A DNA stretch of 64,000 nucleotides, taken from assembly GCA_963785765.1 (NCBI GenBank), contig CAWAWM010000004.1, positions 1,240,001 to 1,304,000 on the forward strand. The letters are read 5' to 3'. This DNA is from DATBGO01 sp963785765. GTDB taxonomy: Bacteria > Actinomycetota > Actinomycetes > Streptosporangiales > Streptosporangiaceae. Below, piece after piece: positions 15,201 through 23,948 of this stretch. The number at the start of each line of letters is the position of its first letter. Within the stretch, counting starts at the first letter, position 1. The translations under genes were made by a program, and so were the position numbers. The notes beneath the pieces were generated by a model. It was not told where the DNA came from. It searched no databases and saw only the letters and a list, made by a program, of their open reading frames with translations.

Positions 15201-16679
15201 GTGCCGGATGTCCCGCCCGCCGCAGACGCGGTCGTGCTGCGCGCTGCCAACGCCAGGCTGCGCGAGGTGGTCGGGGCTAAGGACACCGAGAATGCGGTGC
15301 TGCGGGCGCAGCTGGAGGCGTATCAGGCCCAGCTTGAGGAGCTGCGGGCTGAGGTGGAGGCGCTGCGCGCCCGGCTGGGCCAGAATCCGCGGAACTCCTC
15401 GAAGCCGCCGTCGTCGGAGGGGCTGGCCAAGCCGTCTCCGAGATCCCTGCGGGGCAAGTCCGGGCGGAAACCGGGCCGGCCGAAGGGCCAGCCGGGAGCG
15501 ACGCTGGAGATGACCGGCCATCCGGACCGGGTGGTGCCGCACGAGCCGGGCTGGTGCCGCGGATGCGGGAGCGGGCTGTCCGGCGCCGGGGTGGCCAGGA
15601 TCGAGCGGCGGCAGGTGATCGACCTGCCCGAGGTGATCCGGGCTACGGTGACCGAGCACCGGATCATCTCCCGCCGCTGCTCGTGCGGCGCCGTCACTTC
15701 CGGGCCGGCGCCTGAGGGCGTGCGCGCGCCGGTGCAGTACGGGCCGCGGCTCACGGCGGTGTGCGCGTACTTGTGGCACGGCCAGTTCCTGTCCCGTGAC
15801 CGCACCTGCCAGGCGGTCAGCGAGCTGTTCGGCGTGCCGGTCTCGCCGGGCGCGGTCGCCGGCATGATCAGGCGGGCCGCCGGGTCGCTGGACGGCTGCC
15901 TGGACGCGATCCGCACGGCCCTGACCGCCGCTGATGTGGCGCATTTCGATGAGACCGGGTTCCGGGTGGCCGGGAAGCTGGCCTGGGTGCACTCGGCGTC
16001 GTCGGGGAAGTTCGCGCTGATCACCGTGCACCCCAAGCGCGGACGCCAGGCGATGGACGCGGCCGGCGTCCTGCCGCTGTTCGCCGGGATCGCCGTGCAC
16101 GACGCCTGGGCACCCTATGACACCTACTCCCGGGTGACTCACGCTTTGTGCAATGCGCATGCCCTCCGCGAGCTGCAGGCAGTCACCGATGCCGCCCCGG
16201 CCGGCCGGTGGTGCTGGGCCGCCCAGGCCGCAGACGCCCAGCGGGCCATGAAACGCCTGGCAGACGCCTCGCTGGCGACCGGCAGCACCCTGGATCACAT
16301 CGACCGGGCCAAGCTGGCCGCCGCCCGGCACCGGTATCACTCCGCGCTGCTGATCGGCAAGCGGGAAACCGCCGCCCGCGCCGGGCCGCTGATACGCAAG
16401 CACCACGCCCTGGCCCGCCGCCTCCTGGCCCGCGAGGACGAGTACCTGCGCTACACCGCCGATCCGCGCGTCCCGTTCGACAACAATGCCGCGGAGCGGG
16501 AAATCAGGATGAGCAAGCTGCGGATCAAGGTCTCCGGGTGCATGCGGTCCATGGCCGGAGCCGAGGCGTTCTGCGCCATCCGGTCCTACTTGTCCACCGC
16601 CGCCAAGCACGGCATCGGCATGCTCGACGCCCTCACCCTGGCGGCCAGCAGGGCACCGTGGCTCCCCGGCACCACATGA
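15201..16679 (+). CDS. IS66-family transposase
   Basis: The 492-residue transposase starts at a GTG. It has an N-terminal coiled coil (AANARLREVVGAKDTENAVL and ELRAEVEALRARLGQNPRNS), the S-S-K-P-P-S-S linker, a zinc-ribbon-like CRGCGSG/RCSCGA segment, and the DDE catalytic core. The core residues are Asp in VAHFDETGFR, Asp in IAVHDAWAPY and Glu in DNNAAEREIRMSKLR, followed by SGCMRSMAGAEAFC. It looks complete. It is a single-gene IS66 without the TnpA/TnpB accessory genes, as is common in actinobacteria. A possible 11-bp imperfect inverted pair at 15097-15107 and 17181-17191 might mark the element's ends, but it is too short to be sure. Confidence 0.92.
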   Translation: MPDVPPAADAVVLRAANARLREVVGAKDTENAVLRAQLEAYQAQLEELRAEVEALRARLGQNPRNSSKPPSSEGLAKPSPRSLRGKSGRKPGRPKGQPGATLEMTGHPDRVVPHEPGWCRGCGSGLSGAGVARIERRQVIDLPEVIRATVTEHRIISRRCSCGAVTSGPAPEGVRAPVQYGPRLTAVCAYLWHGQFLSRDRTCQAVSELFGVPVSPGAVAGMIRRAAGSLDGCLDAIRTALTAADVAHFDETGFRVAGKLAWVHSASSGKFALITVHPKRGRQAMDAAGVLPLFAGIAVHDAWAPYDTYSRVTHALCNAHALRELQAVTDAAPAGRWCWAAQAADAQRAMKRLADASLATGSTLDHIDRAKLAAARHRYHSALLIGKRETAARAGPLIRKHHALARRLLAREDEYLRYTADPRVPFDNNAAEREIRMSKLRIKVSGCMRSMAGAEAFCAIRSYLSTAAKHGIGMLDALTLAASRAPWLPGTT

Positions 16680-16746
16680 CCGCGTGATCTCGGCAACCAC
16701 CCCGATACGCCACCATGCCGCCCGGGCTTCCGGTTACCGTGACCAA

Positions 16747-17127
16747 ATGGCACCGCGCCCGGCCGGCATCCAGCTCGGCCTGTTCGACAACCCGGTCCGC
16801 GTCTTCGGCCTGGCCGAACTCGCCGAGACCGTGCGCAAGCTGGAACGCCAGCAGCCCGGCCGGACCGTGGACGAGATCTCCGCCGCCGTGTTCGGCGAGC
16901 TTGGCATGAAACGAACAGCCCGCGCCCGCGACCTCGTCACCGAGGCCATCCGGATCGCCCGGGACAACAAGCCACGCACTGAGATCACAGCCTCGCGGTG
17001 GCAGGCCAGCACATCAGAAGTCCGGGACTGGGCAGCCAGCAATGGCTTCCAGATCGGCACCGACGGCACCATCCCCGCACCAGCCATCAGCGCATACAAC
17101 CAGACACACCCAGACCGGCCATACTGA
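16747..17127 (+). CDS. Lsr2-like DNA-binding protein beside the IS66 transposase
   Basis: This 126-residue product ends in RWQASTSEVRDWAASNGFQI and PAPAISAYNQTH. That matches the C-terminal DNA-binding domain of Lsr2 (I-R-x-W-A-x-x-N-G-F, then R/T-x-I-P-x-x-I-x-x-A-Y), which inserts an R-G-R-like loop into AT-rich minor grooves; here the loop is TDGTI in place of the usual RGR. The N-terminal part (LAELAETVRKLERQ, then VDEISAAVFGELGMKRTARA) is helical and not the Lsr2 dimerisation domain. It begins 68 bp after the transposase stop on the same strand, so it may be a passenger that binds the element or its host. Confidence 0.6.
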   Translation: MAPRPAGIQLGLFDNPVRVFGLAELAETVRKLERQQPGRTVDEISAAVFGELGMKRTARARDLVTEAIRIARDNKPRTEITASRWQASTSEVRDWAASNGFQIGTDGTIPAPAISAYNQTHPDRPY

Positions 17128-17553
17128 ACCACAACCCCGGCCACAGCGAATATCGCCACCCAGCAAAGGAAGACATCCAGCGGTACCTATCTAGTTACAC
17201 TGCTACATGGCCTTGCACATTATCGGGGCACCTTTGCAATGAGGCTGGGCCGCCTACCAGGCCAAACGCTGGTCGGCAGCAATCGAGCGCTTTCGCGATA
17301 TCTGAAAAATTGGGTCCTAGTCACCTAATATTCAAATAACTGCTTTGACCAAGATTACCTGGTTGGTTTGCTGTGTGGATTCAGCAGCCGATATCGCCGC
17401 CGAGGTAGCCGATGGTGGCGTTGAGTCTTCGCTCCAACAGGCGCGCTGTGTCTGGGATGAGGGTCTACCACGGGCTAGACGTGCGCCAAGGCCGTGCCAT
17501 TAGTGGAACCGGTCCAGATGGTGCATCATGGATTACATGGATCTCGAAGCTAA
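17128..17553. other. Non-coding, partly AT-rich stretch
   Basis: No supportable gene is present. The segment 17280-17360 is markedly richer in A and T than its surroundings. It separates the Lsr2-like gene from a regulator fragment and may include the IS66 right end and old insertion junctions. Confidence 0.4.
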
Positions 17554-18093
17554 GACCAGCTGCGAATCTACACCGACGTCAACGACCCCCGGGGGATCGC
17601 CCAGTGCCTGGAGGCGCTCGCCCATGTCGCCAGTGAACGGGCGCACTATGAAAGCGCCGCGCGGCTGATCGGTGCGGCCGCGGCGCTGCGCGAGCGGGTG
17701 GCCACCCGCCAGTCCGATGCCGAGCAGACGAGGAGTTCGGCGGTGGAGCGGGTACTGGCCCGCGCGCTGGGGACTCAGGACGCTGACACGCTCATACACA
17801 CTGGCCGGACAATGCCCGTGCAGCAGGCCGCGGACCTTGCCATAGCGGTCGCTTTGGGCGCCGCACCCGGTGACGCGGACCGCTCCCATCAGGTGCCGCT
17901 CACCCCGCGGGAGCGGCAAGTCGCCGCGCTGGTTGCCTCGGGTCGGACCAACCGGCAGATCGGCAGGGTGCTCGGAATCTCCGAGAAGACCGCCGAGGTC
18001 CACCTGCACCATGTGATGTCCAAGCTAGATGCCCGCAGCCGGGCCGAAGTGGCCGCCTGGGCCGTCACACATCACCTGTCCGCTCCAGCATGA
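17554..18093 (+). pseudogene. LuxR-family (LAL-type) regulator, C-terminal fragment
   Basis: After an in-frame stop at 17551-17553, the frame encodes the end of a large ATP-binding LuxR regulator. A TPR-like part reads NDPRGIAQCLEALAHVASER and ESAARLIGAAAALRERVA. The GerE/LuxR helix-turn-helix follows: LTPRERQVAALVASGRTNRQ, IGRVLGISEKTAEVHLHHVM and SKLDARSRAEVAAWA. The P-loop ATPase part, normally hundreds of residues, is absent, so this is a truncated remnant. A short HTH protein from an internal start (for example 17698) could be made, but I would not assume it. Confidence 0.75.
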
Positions 18094-18253
18094 TAAGCGG
18101 CCGGGCCTAGGTAGGCGCCCAGGCTGGATAGGCACCCGGATCCGGCCAGAGCCGGGCCGAATGGATACCTAACCGGAAAATCACCGGCCTCAGCCAGAGC
18201 GCGGCAGCGGGCCCCGGCCGCTGATTGCCGGCAGCGATTGCTGCCAGGCCAGG

Positions 18254-18559
18254 TTAGGCGGCGGGTGCGAGGGTGACGGTGTACCCGAGTGCTTCCAGCT
18301 GACGGACGTGACCCCGGGTTTTCTTTTCTTTGTCGGTGCGGCTGGTGTAGTAGCCGGCGCCGACTTCGCGGAAGCGGGCGGTGCGGCTGGCGAGCAGGTG
18401 CCAGATGATGACCAGGATGGTCCGGGCGACGGCGACCAGGGCCTTGAGCTTGCCCCGGCGGCGGACGAGCCGCCGGTAGCGTTCGCCGAGAAAGGTATCG
18501 GTACGGGCAGCGGTGGCTGCCGCTCCGCAGCCGCCGGGCGGCCGTGGCGCTAGATCCAC
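18254..18559 (-). pseudogene. IS110-family transposase, C-terminal remnant
   Basis: The minus-strand frame has the tail typical of one IS110 branch: GERYRRLVRRRGKLKALVAV, VARTILVIIWHLL, AGYYTSRTDKEKKTRGHVRQ and LEALGYTVTL. Only about 90 residues remain; the DEDD domain and most of the Transposase_20 domain are gone. This tail differs from that of the intact IS110 at 11.4 kb, so it is a third, separate IS110 lineage in the window. Confidence 0.75.
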
Positions 18560-18961
18560 AAGCGCCTCGGCTGCGACCGACTGTGACCTCCTGCAGATCG
18601 CTCACACCGGGCTGGTCCGAGGTCAGCCTCGGGCTACGTCGATGGACAGCATCACGCTGAGTGACGAAGAAGGCTAGGGAGAACGCTCGCCGAGCCGCTC
18701 TGGTCGACCTTAGGCTCTGCTCAGATCAAGGCGGTCATCGTTCCGGATCTGGACGTTCTGCACGCCTGCGAGGTGTCAAGCCAGGCAGGTGATCTCACTG
18801 AGCTGTGCGGTAGACGGGTGCTGGCGGCCAGGATCTACCGCATATGCCGGTGATCGGAATATTGGTCCGGCCACAATGGCGAGGAAGGGCCGAACGGCCC
18901 TGTTGTGGCCGTCTCCGGCCGCTTACGTTTCCCGCATGAGAGCCGTGTTAGGGGGCTCCTC
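18560..18961. other. Intergenic region upstream of the ATP-grasp ligase gene
   Basis: I see no gene in these 400 bp. The last 20 bp carry the Shine-Dalgarno AGGGGG of the ATP-grasp gene. A promoter must lie here, but no hexamer pair stands out. Confidence 0.45.
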
Positions 18962-20536
18962 ATGCGGGATTTCACACTGTTGCAACAACGTCTGATGCCG
19001 GCGTGGCGGTTGAGCCAGCCACCGGGTGGCACCGAGCACGTGCGTGTCGTGCTGCCGTCGTACAACCTCGGCGCTTCGGCGCTGCGGCATTACGCGTACC
19101 GGTTGCCCGCGCTTGAGCACCGCTTCCTGGTGGAAATCCTGCAACTGGCGCGTGTCGAGGCCTGCACGCTGGTGTTCGTCTTCAGCCAGGCACCGGACGC
19201 TGAGGTCATCGATTACTACCTTTCGCTGCTGCCGCCAGAGACGTCGGCGCTCGTCCGCCCCAGGATCTGCACCGTGGTGGTCCCCGGCGATTCGGGTCGT
19301 CCTCTCGCCGCGAAGCTGCTGGACCGGCCCGACCTCGTGGACCACATCCGCGGCCTGATCGGTGGCCGCCCGGCGTTCATCGAGCCGTGGAATGTCACCG
19401 GCGACGAGGTCGCCGTGGCGGTTCGGTTGCAGGCCCCGGTGAACGGCACTGTCCCCGAACTGTGGCCGCTGGGTTTCAAGAGCGCTGGGCGCAGGCTGTT
19501 TGCCGCCGCGGGAATACCAACGCCTTCGGGGACCGAAGGCGTCCGGACGGCGGATGACCTGCGGCTCGCGATCGCCAGCCTGCGCACGGCCCACCCCGGG
19601 CTGGCGGCCGCCGTCGTCAAGCTGGACAACAGCACCTCGGGCGACGGCAACCAGGTGATCGCGCTGCAAGACCCAGCCGGGTTACCCGCCTCGCCGCGGA
19701 CGGTTGCGGAGCGGGTGGCCTCGCTGCCGGACTGGTACCTGGCTGAACTCGCGCTCGGCGGCGTCGTGGAGGCGTATATCACGGCCGAGCATTGGTCCAG
19801 CCCCAGCGTCCAGATCCAGATCACTCCCGAGGGCCGGTCCGTGGTTGTCGCCACTCACGAGCAGATCCTCGGCGGAGACAACGGCCAGGTCTACACCGGC
19901 TGCCATTTCCCCGCCAGACGCGATTACGTTGCGCGGCTGGCCACCTACGGTCAGCGGGTCGGGCGGCTTCTCGCCGAGCGCCAGGTGAGGGGGATGCTGA
20001 GCATCGATTTTGTGGCGGCCCGGGACCGCGGTCAGCCGTGGCGGCTGTATGCCTTGGAGGTGAATCTGCGGCGGGGCGGCACCACCCCGCCCCTCGTCGT
20101 ACTGTCCAGCCTGCTGCCGGGCAGCTACGACGCCCACGGGCGGTGGAGGCTTCCCGATGGATCGGCGCGGTACTACTGCGCGACCGACCACCTGGGGGAC
20201 CCGAGGTGGACCGGGCTGCCCCCGGGTCAGGTCATCGAGGGCGTACGCTGCGCCGGCTTGGAGTTCGACCGCCGGACCGGGACCGGTGTGGTGCTGCACA
20301 TGCTGTCGGGCATCGCCATCGACGGCAGGTTCGGGCTGACCGCAATCGGCGGCTCCGCCCACGAGGCCAAGCACCTGTGTGCCGCGGTCCGCCCCGCGGT
20401 GGACCGGCTCTGCGCGAACCGGGCTGCCAGCACGGCGGCCACCCGGACCCTTGCCAAGGCCGAACTCCTGAAGGTTCCGCGGCAGGGGCCCGGACCGGGC
20501 GTCGCGTCGCGCAAGGAACTGGCCCAGTCGGGATGA
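18962..20536 (+). CDS. ATP-grasp peptide ligase, PGM1-related
   Basis: The 524-residue protein matches the peptide-ligase PGM1 group, named for the pheganomycin enzyme that joins a nonproteinogenic amino acid to a peptide with ATP. The ATP-grasp region covers about residues 170-400: AAAGIPTPSG, then AAVVKLDNSTSGDGNQV (lysine and glycine-rich loop), VEAYITAEHWSSPSVQIQIT, and the metal-binding end SIDFVAARDRGQPWRLYALE plus VNLRRGGTTPP. A PGM1_C-like tail follows. The ATG at 18962 is preceded by AGGGGG. A peptide-like metabolite is likely, because an M20 amidohydrolase and an alanine-dehydrogenase-like remnant adjoin it, but no precursor peptide gene is visible. Confidence 0.85.
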   Translation: MRDFTLLQQRLMPAWRLSQPPGGTEHVRVVLPSYNLGASALRHYAYRLPALEHRFLVEILQLARVEACTLVFVFSQAPDAEVIDYYLSLLPPETSALVRPRICTVVVPGDSGRPLAAKLLDRPDLVDHIRGLIGGRPAFIEPWNVTGDEVAVAVRLQAPVNGTVPELWPLGFKSAGRRLFAAAGIPTPSGTEGVRTADDLRLAIASLRTAHPGLAAAVVKLDNSTSGDGNQVIALQDPAGLPASPRTVAERVASLPDWYLAELALGGVVEAYITAEHWSSPSVQIQITPEGRSVVVATHEQILGGDNGQVYTGCHFPARRDYVARLATYGQRVGRLLAERQVRGMLSIDFVAARDRGQPWRLYALEVNLRRGGTTPPLVVLSSLLPGSYDAHGRWRLPDGSARYYCATDHLGDPRWTGLPPGQVIEGVRCAGLEFDRRTGTGVVLHMLSGIAIDGRFGLTAIGGSAHEAKHLCAAVRPAVDRLCANRAASTAATRTLAKAELLKVPRQGPGPGVASRKELAQSG

Positions 20537-20602
20537 ACCTGTCTGTCGCTGGCCAACAACCTGGCCAGCCCGTTTCGGGCGCGCCGCGTGCAGCTGCGGT
20601 TC

Positions 20603-20625
20603 GGCCCCATCTTCGAGATGGGGCC
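20603..20625 (+). terminator. Hairpin after the ATP-grasp gene
   Basis: GGCCCCATCT and AGATGGGGCC form a perfect 10-bp stem with a TCG loop, 67 bp past the stop codon. Confidence 0.6.
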
Positions 20626-20709
20626 GCGCTTCCCAAGCCACTGTCTCAAGACCTTGCGCAGATGCGCGAGGGCCAGATTCTGTAGGGCTGGGCCCATTGC
20701 GTCCAATAG

Positions 20710-21320
20710 GAGGACATCACCCAGCTGGGCGTCGACCGCCAGCTGACCCTGATCGCGTTTGAGGCGATGAACTACTGGCACGGCGACGACTCGTTTAGCC
20801 TGCACGTTTTCCATAAGAACAACGAACTGTCCGGCTACTGCTCGGTGCTGCACGCCATGCAGCTGCTGGGAATCACCGGTGAATATGGGCGGCCGCTTCG
20901 CGCAGCTGTCATCAGTTCAGTGCGACCGGCCGGGGCGCGGTGACCACTTTGAACGCTTACGGCGCGGACATCGTGGACGTTCTCACCCACTGGGAGGTGA
21001 CCACCGTTGCCGCACCCATCCACTCGGCCATGACCAGGCCGCGTTCTCACCGGCACGCTCATCGTCGACGTGCCGTGCGACGCGGGGATGGGCTTCAGCT
21101 GGGCGCAGCCCACATCGTTTGCGGACCCCATGTTCACCGTGGCAGCAACATCCACTACTACGCCGTGGATCACAGCTCGTCGCTGCTGTGGAAGCCCGCC
21201 ACCTGGGAGATCAGTCAAGCCCTGCTGCCACACCTGAGGACCGTGCTTGGCGGCCCTGGCGTGTGGGACTCCGATCAGACCATTCGGCGGGCCATCGAGA
21301 TCGGCGCGCACTTACGCCGA
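20710..21320 (+). pseudogene. Alanine-dehydrogenase/N5-(carboxyethyl)ornithine-synthase-like remnant
   Basis: Pieces of one NAD-dependent dehydrogenase lie in several frames. The first (20710-20943) reads QLGVDRQLTLIAFEAMNYW, FHKNNELSGYCSVLHAMQL and YGRPLRAAVIS; after loss of one T near 20915 the frame should continue as GAVTTLNAYGADIVDVLT. After a large internal deletion comes LIVDVPCDAGMGFSWAQPTS, and after a further frame change IHYYAVDHSSSLLWKPATWE and SQALLPHLRTVLGG. The order follows the alanine dehydrogenase/CEOS family. The deletion plus several shifts make it dead. It was probably once part of the same biosynthetic neighbourhood as the ATP-grasp ligase. Confidence 0.7.
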
Positions 21321-21353
21321 TGTCATTCATCGCTTCATCGCTTCCGCCGCTCA

Positions 21354-22655
21354 TCACTGCTCGTCCGCGTGCCCGGTGCGGCCCGCCGCCGGTCGTTGTC
21401 CGGCGCGATCAGCGTGCGGTGGCGGTGTCCTCGTGGGCCTGCCGACGGCACCCGGCAGCACGACCGAGCAGGCCGCCACATAGCCGGCGAGCATGGCCCG
21501 GGCCACATCTCCGACCGCGTCCTCGCGGGGCAGGAACGACGGATGGTGCAGGCCCGGCGCGTCTGGCGGACCGAGCTGGTCGACGCCAGCGAACATCATC
21601 AGTGACGGGTACCTCGTGCAGTAGTACGCGAAGTCGTCCGACCCGCAGGAGCGCAGCGACTCGACTACCTGGAACCCGGCCTGGGTCAGGCAGGCAGCCG
21701 CAGCCACGGCAAGGGCGGGATCATTGTCCAGTACCGGTTCGCCATGCGTGAACGATGTCTGCGCAGCGCACTCGTACGCCTCGGCGGTGAACCCAGCGGT
21801 GGCACTAACCGCAGACCGCAGCGACGCCCGGTCGGCGGGCTCGAAAGTCCGCAGCGACCCGGTGAGAACGACCTGTTCGGGGACGACATTCGCGGCTGCG
21901 CCGGCCTGCACCGTGCCGATGGTGAGGACGGCGGAGTGCATGGGGTCGGTGCGGCGGCTGATCAGGTGCTGCAGGGCAAGGATCACATGCGCGGCCGCGA
22001 TGACCGGGTCCCTGGTCACGTGCGGATAGGCGGCATGCCCGCCAAGACCACGAACGGTGATGGTGACCTCGTCCGAGGCCGCGTTCACGGGGCCAGGCCC
22101 GACACTGACCTGGCCGCGGGCGACGTGCGGGTGCACGTGGACGCCGATCACGGCCCGGATGTCCTGGGCCTCTAGCTGCGGGGAGCCGACCATGTCCCGA
22201 GCCCCGCTCGGGGAGCTCTCTTCCCGCGGCTGCAGCACGGCGGCCAGCGGCAGCGGCCCACCGACGCGGCGCACCGCACGGCCCGCCACGGCGAGGGCTG
22301 CCAGGTGCACGTCGTGACCGCAAGAGTGGCTGGCGCCATTACGCGATGCCCATGCGACCGGTGTCTGCTCGATGAGCGGCAACGCATCCAGTTCGGCCCG
22401 GATAGCCACGGACGGCCCGCTACCAGCGCCGATGCGGACAATGCGGCCGGTGGTAACAGACTGGGCACCCGGTTCCCCCAGTGCGGCCGCGACCCGGCTC
22501 GCAGTCCCCGCCTCGTGGCCGCCGAGCTCGGGGCTAGCGTGCAGCTCGCGGCGCAGGGTGACCGCGGCCGGCATCTCCTGGCCCGCAGCCTGCAGCAGCG
22601 CCGTCAGCACGGCACCAGCAGGTGCGGCAGCCGGCTGCTGCCGGGCGGCGGTCAC
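21354..22655 (-). CDS. M20-family amidohydrolase/peptidase
   Basis: This 433-residue metallo-amidohydrolase begins at a GTG. M20 landmarks in order are the N-terminal RRELHASPELGGHE, the metal site SHSCGHDVHLAALA (His and Asp), the Glu pair in LQPREESSPSGARDM, VIGVHVHPH, the dimerisation-domain motif VRGLGGHAAYPHVTRDPV, and the late LHHPSFLPREDAV with the last metal His. Such enzymes remove acyl groups from amino acids or cleave dipeptides. The last 35 residues (after about VAACSVVLPG) are proline- and arginine-rich and look like run-on past the family's normal end. It faces the ATP-grasp gene and may process its product. Confidence 0.88.
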   Translation of the reverse strand: MTAARQQPAAAPAGAVLTALLQAAGQEMPAAVTLRRELHASPELGGHEAGTASRVAAALGEPGAQSVTTGRIVRIGAGSGPSVAIRAELDALPLIEQTPVAWASRNGASHSCGHDVHLAALAVAGRAVRRVGGPLPLAAVLQPREESSPSGARDMVGSPQLEAQDIRAVIGVHVHPHVARGQVSVGPGPVNAASDEVTITVRGLGGHAAYPHVTRDPVIAAAHVILALQHLISRRTDPMHSAVLTIGTVQAGAAANVVPEQVVLTGSLRTFEPADRASLRSAVSATAGFTAEAYECAAQTSFTHGEPVLDNDPALAVAAAACLTQAGFQVVESLRSCGSDDFAYYCTRYPSLMMFAGVDQLGPPDAPGLHHPSFLPREDAVGDVARAMLAGYVAACSVVLPGAVGRPTRTPPPHADRAGQRPAAGRTGHADEQ

Positions 22656-22774
22656 TGTTGCCTGCCCATACCGGGCGCCGCAGCCATCATGGGTCCTCCC
22701 CTGCCCAGCGCAGCCTGACCGTCGACCGCATGTTCGACATCGCCTTCTCGCTCCTGGCGTCGAGGCCTACGTGT

Positions 22775-23083
22775 TCACGTTCGGCCAGGCCGCTCACCGA
22801 GTTCGTCGGCAGACAGATACGAACAGCCGGAATAGCCGCGTCGGATGACGCGGGGCGGGTCGTCGTGGTCGAGGACCATGAGAAGCTCGGCGTGGCCGTC
22901 GGTCTCGGGCGCGTGCCGCGTGTCTTCAGGAAGGCTGAGAGGATCGCTTGCCCAGGCCCTGCCGCTGATCTCAATTACGACCTGCGCAACCTCAGTACCC
23001 CGGGTGATCTCCCAGCGCCAACCGTGCGCGTCGACGCCCGTGCGTACCTGCCTGCCCAGGTTCGCTCTGATGTCCCAGTCCAT
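22775..23083 (-). CDS. Hypothetical protein, about 102 aa
   Basis: From the ATG at 23083 the frame gives MDWDIRANLGRQVRTGVDAH, GWRWEITRGTEVAQVVIEIS and HAELLMVLDHDDPPRVIRRG. It is acidic and soluble with alternating strand-like stretches, and no family I recognise. The amino-acid mix looks like a real protein, but there is no strong ribosome-binding site and the flanks are eroded DNA, so it could be a leftover. Confidence 0.4.
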   Translation of the reverse strand: MDWDIRANLGRQVRTGVDAHGWRWEITRGTEVAQVVIEISGRAWASDPLSLPEDTRHAPETDGHAELLMVLDHDDPPRVIRRGYSGCSYLSADELGERPGRT

Positions 23084-23524
23084 CAGCGCGAGCCTACGGC
23101 AACGCATACGCCGCCGGGTGAGCCGGGCGCAACGAGCTCCGGCGTGGACTCGGCCGGTCGTGGCGAGACTCCGAAGCCGACGCAAAGCCCGCGGGCTCGG
23201 CCTGAGATCAGATCACACTCAGTGACTGGACCTCGCCTACGCTGACCGCAAGTAACCGCCGTTCTGCACGGTGGCCTCTTTCGTGGGTTGGCTGGCCTAG
23301 CTGCACCCAAATGGTTGTTCTGGACCAGCCCGTCGGGTCCTGGTGTCACGACGGCCAGCGTTTTCGCCTGGCTCAAAGTAACTGTTCAACGGTGATCGGC
23401 CGCGATGGGATGCGTCGGCCGGGCGGCTGGATGGTCTGGCTGCGCCGGGGTCGCGTGGTAGGTGTCACGGGGGTCTGGTCTCGTGCGGATCTCGACCAGC
23501 AGGATCCAGGCGGTGACCAGGCCG
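23084..23524. other. Non-coding, eroded stretch
   Basis: No frame with family similarity or good start signals is present on either strand. It runs into a YVTN propeller fragment. Confidence 0.4.
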
Positions 23525-23698
23525 ATGGCAAACCCGGCGAGTGCGCCCGTTGCCATCGCGATCACCCCGGACGGGAAGACCGCCTACGTCGCGAACAACG
23601 CCTCGGGCACGGTAACCCCGCTCAATACCGCCACCAACACGGCGCTCACGCCGATCGTGGTCGGCAGCGGGCCCTGCCAGATCGCGATCACCCCGTGA
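23525..23698 (+). pseudogene. YVTN beta-propeller fragment
   Basis: One and a half propeller blades remain: APVAIAITPDGKTAYVANNA, GTVTPLNTATNTALTPI and VGSGPCQIAITP, ending in a stop. The blades closely resemble those of the next gene (23949), so the two probably arose by duplication of one secreted propeller gene. Signal peptide and most blades are missing. Confidence 0.7.
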
Positions 23699-23849
23699 CA
23701 ACCCGGCGGCCGGGTCCGCGCCCAGCAGAGGCCGGCCCTGGCCGCAGCGCAAGTAACGTGCGTGAACGGGCGGCACGGTCATATCAGGCATGCCTAGTGT
23801 CGTAGCCGCGGGCCGAAGGCCTTCCGCCTTGCCGGCCTTTAGCCCCGCC

Positions 23850-23873
23850 GTTATGGGGAGCCCTCCCCATAAC
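23850..23873 (+). terminator. Hairpin between two propeller loci
   Basis: GTTATGGGGA and TCCCCATAAC form a perfect 10-bp stem around GCCC. It lies about 150 bp past the end of the propeller fragment and 75 bp before the next gene. Confidence 0.5.
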
Positions 23874-23948
23874 TAACGAACCAGCCAGTTGCTCTCACTT
23901 ATACTTAATGCATAGGTCCCTAACAGTCTTTAGGAAATGGGGGACACA

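Noticed and set aside
15168..16700. 510-codon minus-strand frame opposite the IS66 transposase
   Set aside because: Low-complexity G/R/P composition produced by high GC on the antisense of a real gene.
15097..17191. Defined IS66 element ends from the 11-bp inverted pair
   Set aside because: One mismatch in 11 bp within several hundred bp searched is expected by chance, and no 8-bp target duplication is seen; kept only as a hint in the finding.
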